A stretch of 64,000 bases of DNA from Bradyrhizobium liaoningense (GCF_018130955.1 NZ_JAFCJM010000021.1:1-64000), one strand, 5' to 3'; shown: positions 40,867-50,254, counted from the stretch's first letter. A program made the numbers and translations. The notes: generated from the sequence alone by a model not told the origin.

Positions 40867-41709
40867 ATGTTGCGGTGGCAGGCGCGGACCAATCCCCTGG
40901 CCTGGTGGTGGGGTTCGCTGACGCTTGTCAGCAACGTCAATATCCTCGTCTGGTTCATGCTGTACCGCGTGTTCTACGAGGCGCCGGTGGGCAACGCCGC
41001 GGCCCCGTCCGGAACCGGGCTGATGCTGCTACTCTGCGCGGCCTATGTGTTCGGCTGCGCGTTCCGCTCGTTCCTGCCGCGCGCCGACGTACAGCGGATC
41101 TGCCTGTTCGACACCTGGCTGTCGAGCGTGTTCGTCGGACGCTCGGTGGCAACCGTCGCCGAAGTCTGCTTCGCGGCGCAGTGGGCGATCATCCTCCATC
41201 AGCTCGGCGGCATGGCGAACGCAGAGACCGCCGTCAACATCGCCTGGGTGATCGTGCCCGTGATCATCGTCGCGGAGTGCTTCTCCTGGTACGCGGTGGT
41301 GACGACCAACTATCTCTACAATGCGATCGAGAATTCGCTGTGGGCGGTGGTGTTCTTCCTGGTTGGCGTTGCGCTCGTTCGCCTCGTGCCGGAGTTCTCC
41401 GGTCCGGTGCGCTGGGGCCTCGTCGCAGGGATTATCGGCATCGCCTGTTATCTTGCCTTCCTCATCACCGTCGACGTGCCGATGTACTTAAGCCGCTGGC
41501 GGGCAGGGCACGGCGAGGGCGGCCGGCTCCTCGGCCTGCTCGAGGGGCTGCACGATGTCAGCACGCGCTGGGTCGTGACCCACGACGTCGCGCACTGGAA
41601 GGGCGAGCTCGCCTGGATGGCGCTCTATTTCAGCCTGGCGGTGTGGTCGAGCCTTGCGCTGTGCGCCTTCTACGCCATGCCGGAGTACTTCGCGCGTTAC
41701 CTGACCTGA
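40867..41709 (+). CDS. Multi-pass membrane protein of unknown function
   Basis: A 280-residue protein with about seven hydrophobic helices (among them LMLLLCAAYVFGCAFRSFL, VNIAWVIVPVIIVAECFSWYAVV, LWAVVFFLVGVALVRLV, GLVAGIIGIACYLAFLITVDVPMYL). I used ATG 40867 with GGAG 8 bases upstream; the longer frame from 40756 covers the direct repeats. No family is recognised. It is convergent with the two-component genes, 3 bases between stops, so a sensory link is conceivable but unproven. Confidence 0.75.
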   Translation: MLRWQARTNPLAWWWGSLTLVSNVNILVWFMLYRVFYEAPVGNAAAPSGTGLMLLLCAAYVFGCAFRSFLPRADVQRICLFDTWLSSVFVGRSVATVAEVCFAAQWAIILHQLGGMANAETAVNIAWVIVPVIIVAECFSWYAVVTTNYLYNAIENSLWAVVFFLVGVALVRLVPEFSGPVRWGLVAGIIGIACYLAFLITVDVPMYLSRWRAGHGEGGRLLGLLEGLHDVSTRWVVTHDVAHWKGELAWMALYFSLAVWSSLALCAFYAMPEYFARYLT

Positions 41710-41712
41710 GCC

Positions 41713-42375
41713 TCAGGCTTCGCCGAGATCGATCTCGGTCAGGATTTTCTGCCGCAGCGCGAGCCGCACCAGCTCGATGTCCGAGCCGACGCCGAGCTTG
41801 TCCTTGATCAGCGAATGCAAATTCGCCACCGTCTTTGGGCTGACATGCAGCGTCTCGGCGATCTCCTCCGTCGTGCGCTCGGCAAGCAGCAGGCGCAGCA
41901 CCTCGAATTCGCGCGCGGTCAACACGTCGGCGGCGGAGGATTCGCCAGCGAGCCGGCTCAGCGCCAGCTCATGGTCGATGTCGGGGCTGATCGCGATCTT
42001 GCCTGCGAGCACGTCCATCACAGCCCGCACCAGCGTTTCGGGCGGGCTCGTCTTGGTGACATAGCCTCTGGCGCCGGCGCGGATCGCCTGCGCGGCAAAG
42101 CCTGCGTTCTGGTGCATGGTGAAGACCAGGATCTTTGCCGCCTTGTCCCATTGCCTGATGCGCCTGACGGCCTCGATGCCGCCGATCCCCGGCATGCTCA
42201 GATCCATGATGACGAGATCGGGCTTTGCGGCCTTGAACTGCCGATAGGCCTCGGCGCCATCAGAGGCTTCGGCGACGACGCGCAGGCCCGGTTGCTTCTG
42301 CAGCACCGAGCGATAGCCCTCGCGGACCACGGCGTGATCGTCGACCAGCAGGATGGCCCAGCCTGCATCGCTCAT
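41713..42375 (-). CDS. NarL/UvrY-type response regulator
   Basis: A 220-residue regulator. The receiver has Asp12, Asp13 and phosphoacceptor Asp58 (LVIMDLSMPG), then a LuxR-type HTH (LTAREFEVLRLLLAERTTEEIAETLHVSPKTVANLHSLIKDKL). Its ATG overlaps the stop of the kinase gene by 4 bases. It is the cognate regulator of the kinase encoded upstream. Confidence 0.94.
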   Translation of the reverse strand: MSDAGWAILLVDDHAVVREGYRSVLQKQPGLRVVAEASDGAEAYRQFKAAKPDLVIMDLSMPGIGGIEAVRRIRQWDKAAKILVFTMHQNAGFAAQAIRAGARGYVTKTSPPETLVRAVMDVLAGKIAISPDIDHELALSRLAGESSAADVLTAREFEVLRLLLAERTTEEIAETLHVSPKTVANLHSLIKDKLGVGSDIELVRLALRQKILTEIDLGEA

Positions 42376-43760
42376 GCCGCGTGCTCCAGCGCGGCGGGTT
42401 GATGCGGCGTGGCTGCTGGAATGAGGACGCGCAAGGCGCAACCGCGCTCGGGGTTTGCCTCGAAGCTGAGGCGGCCGCCCAGTGCGGCGACGCGCTCGCG
42501 CATGCCGAGCAGGCCCATGCCGCTCCTGACCGCCGACTCGTTCGGCCGGCCGTCGTCGGCGACGACGAGATCGATGTCACCGTCGTGCATCGCCACGTGC
42601 AGGGTCACCCGCGTGGCGCCGGCGTGCTTGGCGGCATTGGTCAGCGCCTCCTGCACGATGCGATAGAGATTAGCGCTGACAGCAGGGGCGAGGTGCTCGA
42701 GATTGCCGGAAAAGCCGATCTCGAAACGAGTCTGTCCGCGGCTGCGGCCATTCCAACCCGCGACCAGGCCATCGAGGCTTCCGACGAGGCCGAGCTCCTC
42801 GACGTCCGGCGGGCGCAACCGGAACAGCGCGCCGCGCAGCGTCTCGGCCATGCCGGTCGCGGTTCGCGCGATGCCGTCGCATTCGGGCAGGAGGGTAGGG
42901 CAGTCCTGCGCCGCGGTCTGGCGGGCCGATGCGGTCAGCGCGCGGATGGCGGCGAGCGATTGCCCGAACTCGTCGTGCAGCTCGCGCGCCAGATGCCGGC
43001 GTTCCTCGTCCTGCAGCGCGATCAGTTTTCGCGTGAGCTCGCTGCGCGCGGCCAGCGCGGCCTCGAGGCTTTCGGCCAGGTGATTGAAGACGTCGCGGAT
43101 GGCGGACAGCTCTGCGAGGTCGAACGGCGGCAGCCGCGCCGAGAGATCGTTGGCGGCGATCCGTTCGAGCCCGGCCCTGATCAGTTGGGTCGGCCGCAAC
43201 GCGCGCGCCAACGCCGCGTAGACCAGGATGCAAAGCAGCGGTAGCGCGAGCGCCAGCGCAGCCATCAGCCGGCCGGCCTCATGCCAGGCCTCGGCCGTCA
43301 GCACCAAAGGATCGACCCAGACGACGGCGTCGCCGACCCGCACGCCGCGCGAAGTGACGGGGCGCGCCGCTTCTCGGCCGGGCTCGAACAGCGCGCGGTA
43401 GAACGCGGCAAAGGCCTGCGGCGGCTCGCTCATGCGTCCGCCCGTGCCGCCGCAGAAGCGCTGCAGCATCTCGCCATTGGCGGCGCGGAAAGCGAGGCAC
43501 AGGCCGGGCGTCATCACGGAGGCCGCGACATTGTCGAGGTCGGGAAAGTCGGTGCGCGGACTATTCACCCATTGGATCTTGCCCTGCTGCAGCTCCAGCG
43601 TCTTGGCGGCGAGGTCGGCGATGGCGTCGGTCCGCGCATGCACGGCGCGGTCGGCGGTGATGAGGAAATAGGCCGAGATAGCTGCGAAGCAGAGCGCCGC
43701 TATGGCTGCGACCCGCAGCGTCAAACAGACTTTCAGGTCGGACCTCGATCGGTTCCACAT
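42372..43760 (-). CDS. NarX/UhpB-type membrane sensor kinase
   Basis: A 462-residue kinase. A first transmembrane helix (VAAIAALCFAAISAYFLIT), a short periplasmic sensor (about 38-160), a second helix (LMAALALALPLLCILVYAAL), and HAMP come first. Then the HisKA_3 domain with the phosphoacceptor His262 (ARELHDEFGQSLAA) and a HATPase domain (DDGRPNESAVRSGMGLLGMRERV). I chose ATG 43760. It controls the response regulator through a translationally coupled pair. The signal is unknown. Confidence 0.92.
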   Translation of the reverse strand: MWNRSRSDLKVCLTLRVAAIAALCFAAISAYFLITADRAVHARTDAIADLAAKTLELQQGKIQWVNSPRTDFPDLDNVAASVMTPGLCLAFRAANGEMLQRFCGGTGGRMSEPPQAFAAFYRALFEPGREAARPVTSRGVRVGDAVVWVDPLVLTAEAWHEAGRLMAALALALPLLCILVYAALARALRPTQLIRAGLERIAANDLSARLPPFDLAELSAIRDVFNHLAESLEAALAARSELTRKLIALQDEERRHLARELHDEFGQSLAAIRALTASARQTAAQDCPTLLPECDGIARTATGMAETLRGALFRLRPPDVEELGLVGSLDGLVAGWNGRSRGQTRFEIGFSGNLEHLAPAVSANLYRIVQEALTNAAKHAGATRVTLHVAMHDGDIDLVVADDGRPNESAVRSGMGLLGMRERVAALGGRLSFEANPERGCALRVLIPAATPHQPAALEHAA

Positions 43761-43949
43761 CGCGGCGCACCTCGCAGGCTGCATGTACCGTCGCCATTTA
43801 ACGGCAGAAGTGAGATGGCGGAAAGCGCGGCCGGCTCGGGGAGGGCAATCTCGTGAAATTTTCCCGGCCTGCGCCGGGATAGCGGCGGCTGCGGACACGA
43901 GAGCGCCCGGCATAGGTTTCCACCCCTGTCCCAGCCTGCGAGGCCCCTC

Positions 43950-44831
43950 ATGCGCCGCCTGATCCTGCCAGTCCTGATCCTGCTCGCCCTTATCCCGGGT
44001 GCCCGTGCCCAAACCACCGCCCAGCCCGTCAGCGTTGCCGTCGACGATTTCAGCTTTACCGATACGTCGGCTGAGCCAGCGGACCAGACCGCGGCCCATG
44101 AAAAACGCCTCAAGGCGTTCATGGTCGCGCTGCGGCGGGACATCGCGGCCGACGGCCGCTACCAGCCCGTCCCGGCCATGCAGGCCGACGCACGGTTCAA
44201 GATCATCGGCGGCGTGCAGAAGACGAGCACGTTGGTGCAGTGGGCGAAGGCCGTGGTGATCGACGCCACGGCCAAAAAGATTGTGCTGGAACGGCTCTAC
44301 ACGTTTCGCGGCGACACCGACGAGGCGTGGGATCACGCCGAGGCGTTCGTCTCTCGCGAGATTCGCGCGGCACTGGACAAGGCGCTCGCGCCTGCGCCGA
44401 TCGCGCTCGCGGTGTTCGACTTCGAGCTGGAGGATACCACGGCCGCGCCGTCGAGCGGGCTTGCCGCGTCAGACGCCGCATATCTGGCGGAAGCGACGGC
44501 GGGCGTGCGCGATCTCCTCGCACAGTCCGGCCGTTACCGCATGATCGATGTCGGTGGCGTCGGCGCGGAAGCCGCCAAGGCGCGCAAGCTGCGCGACTGC
44601 GGCGGCTGCGAGGCGGCGATCGCCCGCGAGCTCGGCGCGGATCAATCGCTGATCGGCGTGGTGCGGCGGGTCAGCCGCACCGAGTACACGATGGGATTCC
44701 AGGTCCGCGACGCGAAGACCGGCGCGGTGGTCTCGCGGGGCGACAGCGGGCTTCGGATGGGCGCCGACTACTCCTGGAAGCGCGGCGCCGTGCGGCTGGT
44801 CGGCGACCAACTCGTCGAGGCGCAGCGCTAA
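43950..44831 (+). CDS. Secreted tandem DUF3280/DUF2380 protein
   Basis: A 293-residue exported protein with signal peptide (LILPVLILLALIPGARA). The two halves are similar: VSVAVDDFSFTDTSAEPAD ... RLKAFMVALRRDIAADGRYQPV and IALAVFDFELEDTTAAPSSG ... ATAGVRDLLAQSGRYRMIDV. Proteins of the DUF3280/DUF2380 type typically have one such unit; here it is duplicated. The second half has a CGGC pair, the first has not. In methylotrophs such genes lie near PQQ-dependent dehydrogenases, none of which is present here. Role unknown. Confidence 0.75.
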   Translation: MRRLILPVLILLALIPGARAQTTAQPVSVAVDDFSFTDTSAEPADQTAAHEKRLKAFMVALRRDIAADGRYQPVPAMQADARFKIIGGVQKTSTLVQWAKAVVIDATAKKIVLERLYTFRGDTDEAWDHAEAFVSREIRAALDKALAPAPIALAVFDFELEDTTAAPSSGLAASDAAYLAEATAGVRDLLAQSGRYRMIDVGGVGAEAAKARKLRDCGGCEAAIARELGADQSLIGVVRRVSRTEYTMGFQVRDAKTGAVVSRGDSGLRMGADYSWKRGAVRLVGDQLVEAQR

Positions 44832-44859
44832 AGCCACGACCGTCCAAGCGTAGGCCGCG

Positions 44860-45891
44860 TCAGAACGTCAACTGCACCTTCATCGATTTCGACCGGTCGC
44901 TGGCGAGCTCGAAGGCGGCGACCGCGTTTTCGAACGGCATCACGGCCGTGATCACGGGCTTCACATCGATCAGGCCTTCGCCCATCAGGCGCAGCGCCAG
45001 CTCGAACTCGGGATCGAAGCGGAAGGTGCCGCGCAGTTGCAGCTCTTTTGCGACGATCGAATTGATCGGCAGCGTCATCTCGCCGCCGAGGCCGAGCTGT
45101 ACGATGGTCGCGCCCGGCCGCAACAGGTCGAGTGCGGTGCGCAGCGCGGCCTGGTTGCCGGAGGCCTCGAACAGCGTATCGAACACGCCCTTGCCGGCGC
45201 GCCAGGGATCGAGTGCTGCGGCGTTCGATGCGACGTTGATCGCATGGCTGGCGCCGAGTGTCTTTGCGAGCGCCAGCGGCGCATCCGCGACATCGGTCAC
45301 CACGATCTCGGCGGCGCCGCCGAAGCGTGACACCAGAATCATCAGCGCGCCGATCGGGCCGCAGCCGGTGATCAGCACGCGCTTGCCGAGCAGGGGACCG
45401 GCCTGTTTTCCCGCATGAAGACAGACCGCAAGCGGCTCGGCCACCGCGGCTTCGGCGAGTGACAGCCTCTCTGCGATCGGAATCGCCTGCGCAGCGTCTA
45501 CGGTGACGTATTGGCGAAAGCCTCCCTGCACATGGGGATTGCGCATCGCGCTGCCCATGAAACGCATGTCCAGGCACTGGTTGCGCATCCCTTCCTGGCA
45601 GTGCAGGCACTGGCCGCACGGCTTGCTCGGATTGACCGCGACGCGGGTGCCAGGCTTGAGATGCGCAACACCGTCGCCGACCGCGGCGACGACGCCTGCG
45701 ATCTCATGTCCCAGCGCCATCGGCTGCTGGATGCGGACGGTGCCAAAACCGCCATGGTGATAATAGTGCAGGTCGGAGCCGCAGATGCCGCCATTGGCGA
45801 TCTTGACGCGGACTTCGTTCGCGTCAGGTGCAGGGTCTGGAAAATTATCGATCCGAAGATCCTTCGGCGCGTGAATGACGACGGCACGCAT
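44860..45891 (-). CDS. idnD: L-idonate 5-dehydrogenase-like zinc dehydrogenase
   Basis: A 343-residue medium-chain dehydrogenase. Catalytic zinc ligands Cys37 and His62-Glu63, structural zinc cysteines Cys92, Cys95, Cys98 and Cys106, and a Rossmann motif VLITGCGPIGAL. The GSDLHYYHHGGFG segment is typical of L-idonate 5-dehydrogenases, which oxidise idonate to 5-ketogluconate. Start ATG 45891. The next gene on the same strand encodes a gluconate-dehydrogenase-like SDR, in keeping with the idonate pathway. Confidence 0.87.
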   Translation of the reverse strand: MRAVVIHAPKDLRIDNFPDPAPDANEVRVKIANGGICGSDLHYYHHGGFGTVRIQQPMALGHEIAGVVAAVGDGVAHLKPGTRVAVNPSKPCGQCLHCQEGMRNQCLDMRFMGSAMRNPHVQGGFRQYVTVDAAQAIPIAERLSLAEAAVAEPLAVCLHAGKQAGPLLGKRVLITGCGPIGALMILVSRFGGAAEIVVTDVADAPLALAKTLGASHAINVASNAAALDPWRAGKGVFDTLFEASGNQAALRTALDLLRPGATIVQLGLGGEMTLPINSIVAKELQLRGTFRFDPEFELALRLMGEGLIDVKPVITAVMPFENAVAAFELASDRSKSMKVQLTF

Positions 45892-45929
45892 GGGCTTACT
45901 CCCTGATAGTTGTTCGGGGCAGGGCGCGG

Positions 45930-46697
45930 CTACATCGCGGCCATCATGCCGCCGTCGACATAGATGATCTGGCCGTTGACATAGGTCGCGGCGTCCGAGG
46001 CGAGGAAGATCGCGGCGCCCACCAGTTCGTCCGGCTTGCCCCAGCGCTTGGAGGGGACCCGGCCCATCAGCCAGTTGTTGAACTCCGGATTGGACATCAG
46101 CGCCTCGTTCATGTCGGTCAGCATGTAGCCGGGACCGATCGCGTTGGCCTGAATCCCGTGCTGCGCCCATTCGACGGCCATCGAGCGGGTCAGGTTCTTG
46201 ATGCCGCCCTTTGCCGCGGTGTAGGGGGCGATCGTCGGTCGCGCCAGCTCGCTGCCGAGCGAGCCGATATTGATGATCTTGCCGCGCTTGCGGGGGATCA
46301 TCCGCTTGGCCGCCTCGCGCCCGATCACGAAAGCGCTGGTGAGGTTGGTCTCGATCACCAGGCGCCATTCCTCGGTCGTGAACTCGGCCAGCGGCTTGCG
46401 GCGCTGGATGCCGGCATTGTTGACGAGGATGTCGACTGCGATGCCCGCGCGATCGAAGTGCTCGAAGGCAGCAACGATCGCAGCCTCATCGGTCACGTTG
46501 AAGGGCGCACCCTCGGCCTCATGGCCGGCGCTCCGAAATTCGGCGACCGCCTTGTCGACGCCCTTGGGATCGACGCCGTTGATGATCAGCTTTGCGCCGG
46601 CTTTCGCCATGCCTTCGGCGATGGCACGGCCGAGGCCGCGCGAGGAGCCGGTCACGAGCGCGGTGCGGCCGGAGAGATCGAAGAGGGCGGTGCTCAT
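45930..46697 (-). CDS. idnO: Gluconate 5-dehydrogenase-like SDR
   Basis: A 255-residue short-chain dehydrogenase. The TGSSRGLG cofactor motif (residues 16-23), NNAG, Ser146 and Tyr159-x-x-x-Lys163 are intact; the C-terminus has the family YVNGQIIYVDGGM. The closest family by motifs is gluconate 5-dehydrogenase (5-ketogluconate reductase). With idnD it interconverts idonate and gluconate. It ends 38 bases before idnD and begins 9 bases after the dehydratase gene stop. Confidence 0.87.
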   Translation of the reverse strand: MSTALFDLSGRTALVTGSSRGLGRAIAEGMAKAGAKLIINGVDPKGVDKAVAEFRSAGHEAEGAPFNVTDEAAIVAAFEHFDRAGIAVDILVNNAGIQRRKPLAEFTTEEWRLVIETNLTSAFVIGREAAKRMIPRKRGKIINIGSLGSELARPTIAPYTAAKGGIKNLTRSMAVEWAQHGIQANAIGPGYMLTDMNEALMSNPEFNNWLMGRVPSKRWGKPDELVGAAIFLASDAATYVNGQIIYVDGGMMAAM

Positions 46698-46706
46698 GTC
46701 GGGTCC

Positions 46707-47906
46707 TTATGCGTTGGTGCGGCGCACCGTGAGATCGCTGCGGTCGAACACCGCAGGGAGCAGATCGACGCCAAGCCCGGGACCTTCCATTGGATAGACG
46801 TAGCCGTCCCTGATCACGGGCATGGTGGTGACGAGCTCATTGTACCAGCCCTTGTAGAACGCGCGTACCGATTCCTGGATCAGTGTGTTCGGCTGGCTGA
46901 ATGACATGTGGATGGCGGCGATGAAGCCGACCGGGCCGATGCAATCATGCGGCGCGAAGGGCCGGTGATAGGTCTCGGCCATCGCCGCGATCTTGCGGCC
47001 CTCGGTGAGGCCGCCGGTCCAGCACAAATCGGCCATCACCACGTGCATCGCGTCGCGGTCCAGCATGTCCTTGTAGGGGAAGCGCGAGCCCAGCGTCTCG
47101 CTGGCGCAGACCCAGACGTCGGTCGAGCGCGCATATTCGGCGAGTGCCTGCGGCGAGTTCATGCGGATCGGATCCTCGTACCAGGTCGGCTTGTAGGGCT
47201 CGAGCGCACGCGCGATCTGCTTTGCGGTCGGCAGGTTCCAGAGCGAGTGGAGCTCGACCATGATCTCCATCCTGTCGCCGACGGCCTTGCGGATCTTTTC
47301 GAACGGCTCGATCGCCTGCTTCATCTGCGCGGCCGTGATGAACAGGCCCTTGTTCTCCTGGGCCGCCGGATCGAATGGCCAGATCTTCATCGCCGAGATG
47401 CCGCTCTCCAGAAGGCTTTCGGCGAGCGCGTCGGCGCGGGTCATGAAGGCGTCGAGGTCTTCGTACTGGCCCTGGGTAGCCCCGAGATTCCAGTTCGCGA
47501 CCGGGCTGATATTGGTGGAGCGGACATATTTGGTGCCGGCGCAGGTGTTGTAGATGCGCTGCTTGTCGCGGCAGAGGCCGCCGAGCATCTGGTGCACCGG
47601 CTGGCCGCAGACCTTGCCGAACAGATCCCACAGCGCGATGTCGATCGCGGAGGCCGCGCGGTATTCGACGCCGGTGGAGGACTGCGCCATCGGCAGATTG
47701 AGCATGTCGCGGTGGATCGCCTCGATATGCAGGGGATTGCGGCCGATGAGGCGGCCGGCAAAGGTGTCGTGGATCTGCGCCTCGACGGCGCCCGCGCCAT
47801 AGAAGGTCTCGCCGAGGCCGATGACGCCGGCATCGGTGTGCACGCGCACCCAGATGACGTTGGCGAATTCTTCGGTGCGCAGAGTCTCGATTGAGGTGAT
47901 CTTCAC
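46707..47906 (-). CDS. Enolase-superfamily sugar-acid dehydratase
   Basis: A 399-residue mandelate-racemase/muconate-lactonising family enzyme. Metal ligands are probably Glu218 (in VELHS, with His220), Glu244 (YEDP) and Glu270 (CASE), with His320 in APHDCIGP as general base. The E-x-H arrangement is that of mannonate/galactonate-type acid-sugar dehydratases. I start at GTG 47906 because GGAGG lies 8 bases upstream. First gene of the idn operon. Confidence 0.85.
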   Translation of the reverse strand: MKITSIETLRTEEFANVIWVRVHTDAGVIGLGETFYGAGAVEAQIHDTFAGRLIGRNPLHIEAIHRDMLNLPMAQSSTGVEYRAASAIDIALWDLFGKVCGQPVHQMLGGLCRDKQRIYNTCAGTKYVRSTNISPVANWNLGATQGQYEDLDAFMTRADALAESLLESGISAMKIWPFDPAAQENKGLFITAAQMKQAIEPFEKIRKAVGDRMEIMVELHSLWNLPTAKQIARALEPYKPTWYEDPIRMNSPQALAEYARSTDVWVCASETLGSRFPYKDMLDRDAMHVVMADLCWTGGLTEGRKIAAMAETYHRPFAPHDCIGPVGFIAAIHMSFSQPNTLIQESVRAFYKGWYNELVTTMPVIRDGYVYPMEGPGLGVDLLPAVFDRSDLTVRRTNA

Positions 47907-48002
47907 CGCGATATCCTCCCGGCCGCGTCGGCGGCGCTCTGTTGTTATTGGTTCCGAACGGCCACTTTGCGGGCCGCCGGGCAGGCGCATTCTTAACGCC
48001 AC

Positions 48003-48018
48003 TTGTAATATATCACAA
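48003..48018. promoter_or_regulatory. Near-perfect palindromic operator
   Basis: TTGTAATATATCACAA is a 16-base palindrome with one mismatch, in the 181-base divergent region between the dehydratase gene and the GntR gene. Its size and dyad fit a GntR dimer. It probably controls both directions. Confidence 0.7.
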
Positions 48019-48087
48019 CATGTTTTATGAAGGTCACAAATGAGGCGCCGCCCGGACAGGGACAAGCGGGCCGACAGGGAGGACGAC

Positions 48088-48849
48088 ATGGTGCGCCGCA
48101 AACGCGCGCTCGAGGTGGTGCAGCCCGACGGTGAGGGCAGGCCCAGCCGGCGCAATCGCGTCAATTTCTTCCAGCTTGCCTATCAGAAGATCGAGGACCT
48201 CCTCGTCAATTGCGAGCTCAAGCCCGGTCAGTTCCTGACCATGCTGGAGCTTCAGCATCTCACCGGCTTTGGCCGCACGCCGGTGCATCACGCAGTCAAC
48301 ACGCTCGCCGCCGATACGCTCATCACCATCCGCCCGCGCCACGGCTTGCAGATCGCGCCGATCGATCTCGCCCGCGAGCGCATGCTGCTGGGCCTGCGCC
48401 GTGATATGGAACGCTTCGTTATCCGGCTCGCTGCCGATCGCGCCAGTCTTTCGCACCGGAACCAGGCGCTGCATATCGAGCGCCTGCTGAAGGAGCGGCG
48501 CGCGAGCCTCACGCTCGACGAGTTCAACCAGATCGACCGCCGCATCGACGCGCTGATCCTGGAGTCGGCCGGCGAGCCGTTCCTCGCGCATACGCTGCGG
48601 CCGCTGCACACGCTCTATCGCCGCATCGGCTTCATCCATCACCGCTGCATGCCGGGGCAGGGCGACCTGTCCGGTACCATCGACAGCCATCTCGCCATTC
48701 TCAACGCGGTCGCCAATCGCCGCGTCGACCGCGCGGTCAAGGCCAGCGACGCGCTGATCGACTTCATGGACTCGATGTTCGAGGGGATGGAGGCGGGGAT
48801 CGATCCGCGCCTGCTCGACTGCAGCATCGAGCCGCTGCTCGGCGCCTGA
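48088..48849 (+). CDS. GntR-family regulator
   Basis: A 253-residue regulator. The winged HTH (about residues 28-95) includes LAYQKIEDLLVNCELKPGQFLTMLELQHLTGFGRTPVHHAVNTL. A helical FCD-like effector domain follows (ERFVIRLAADRASLS ... HLAILNAVANRRVDRAVKASDALI). ATG 48088 has GGGAGG 6 bases upstream; ATG 48040 lacks one. It is divergent from the sugar-acid operon and upstream of an MFS transporter gene, so it likely senses a sugar acid. Confidence 0.9.
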   Translation: MVRRKRALEVVQPDGEGRPSRRNRVNFFQLAYQKIEDLLVNCELKPGQFLTMLELQHLTGFGRTPVHHAVNTLAADTLITIRPRHGLQIAPIDLARERMLLGLRRDMERFVIRLAADRASLSHRNQALHIERLLKERRASLTLDEFNQIDRRIDALILESAGEPFLAHTLRPLHTLYRRIGFIHHRCMPGQGDLSGTIDSHLAILNAVANRRVDRAVKASDALIDFMDSMFEGMEAGIDPRLLDCSIEPLLGA

Positions 48850-48882
48850 TCAACAAGCAACAAGGGACAGGGAGGAACGGGA

Positions 48883-50247
48883 ATGCAAACAATGGCCGTG
48901 CCGCAACAGACCGCGATCGACAGCGCGGTGCGCTACCTCATCACCAACTACAGCCCGAAGGGCAACAAGGTCGGTTGGCTGATGATGGCCTCGATCCTGG
49001 TCGAGGCCTGGGATCTCTATTCCATCGCCTTCGTGCTGATCTTCATCCGCGAACAGTACAATCCCGATCCGCTGATGCTCGGCCTTGCCGCCGCCGGCAC
49101 GCAAGGCGGCGCCTTGATCGGCGCGCTGATTGGTGGCTGGCTGTCCGACAAGATCGGCCGCCGCGTGATGTTCCTGGTGACGATGGTCCTGTTCATCATT
49201 CTGGCACTGGCGCAGGCCTTCGTGCCCGGCGTCGGCTGGCTCGTCGTGATCCGATTCCTGCTCGGCATACCCTTGGGCAGCGACATCTCGACCGGCTACA
49301 CCTACATCATGGAATCCATGGCCAAGGGAGAGCGCGAGGTCATGGGCAATCGCTGGCAGTTCATGTTCGCGGTCGGCGAAGTCCTCACCGTCGGCGTCAT
49401 CGTGCTGTTCCTGCTGGTCAACATCAACCACGAGACGCTGTGGCGGGTGACGCTCGGCCTCGGCGCGTTGCCGGCGCTGATCATCCTGGTGATGCGGCAC
49501 GACGTGCCGGAGACTGCGGTGTGGCTGGTGCAGAAGGGGCGCTTCCGCGAAGCCAAGCAGGTGGCCCGCGAGATGTTCAACGACAATCTCGACATGCTGC
49601 CGAACCATGACGTCGTGCTGCCGAAGGCCAATACGATGGCCTTCCTCGCCGACCTCAGGAAGGATCCGATCCGCTGGCGCGCCACGGTCTATGGCTGGAT
49701 CGCCTGCTTCGCCCAGGCGAGCGAGTTCTCCACCTTCGCCTTCTACCTGCCAGTGCTGTTTGCGATGGTCGGCGTCTCCTCGGTGCTCGGCAACAACCTC
49801 GTGACCATGGCGCTGTTCTCCTTCGCCGCGCTCTCTGGCTGGGTCGGGCCGCTGCTGACGCCGAAGATCGGCCATCGCGGCATCGCGATTGCGGGTTTTG
49901 CGATCGTGCTGGTGTCGCTGCTGGTCGCGGCCTTCGCGCTCTACACCGACAACAAGGTGCTGCTGCCGCTCGCCGCCGCCGGCATGCTGTGGGGTCACTA
50001 CTGGGACGCCTCGAACTGCATGACGATCCCGACCATGGTGGCCCGGCCGCAATATCGCGGCACGGCCAGCGGTTTTGCCTACATGTTCGTAAAACTGCCG
50101 GCGTTCTTGGCGATCTTCCTGTTCCCGTCGCTGTTCGCGGCGATCGGTCAGGCCAATGCGACGCTATTCGTCGCGATCTTCCCGCTGATCGGATTGCTGG
50201 CTGCGATCTTCATCCTGCCCGAGGTTTACGGTTACGAGAACGACTAA
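48883..50247 (+). CDS. MFS transporter, metabolite:proton symporter type
   Basis: A 454-residue major facilitator with 12 predicted helices. The signature between helices 2 and 3 is GGWLSDKIGRRVMF. The topology and the EAWDLYSIAFVLIFI N-terminus are like sugar-acid or aromatic-acid symporters. It starts 33 bases after the GntR gene with a GGGAGG-type site, so it is cotranscribed with it. By context it imports the sugar acid degraded by the divergent operon. Confidence 0.9.
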   Translation: MQTMAVPQQTAIDSAVRYLITNYSPKGNKVGWLMMASILVEAWDLYSIAFVLIFIREQYNPDPLMLGLAAAGTQGGALIGALIGGWLSDKIGRRVMFLVTMVLFIILALAQAFVPGVGWLVVIRFLLGIPLGSDISTGYTYIMESMAKGEREVMGNRWQFMFAVGEVLTVGVIVLFLLVNINHETLWRVTLGLGALPALIILVMRHDVPETAVWLVQKGRFREAKQVAREMFNDNLDMLPNHDVVLPKANTMAFLADLRKDPIRWRATVYGWIACFAQASEFSTFAFYLPVLFAMVGVSSVLGNNLVTMALFSFAALSGWVGPLLTPKIGHRGIAIAGFAIVLVSLLVAAFALYTDNKVLLPLAAAGMLWGHYWDASNCMTIPTMVARPQYRGTASGFAYMFVKLPAFLAIFLFPSLFAAIGQANATLFVAIFPLIGLLAAIFILPEVYGYEND

Positions 50248-50254
50248 ATGGGAC

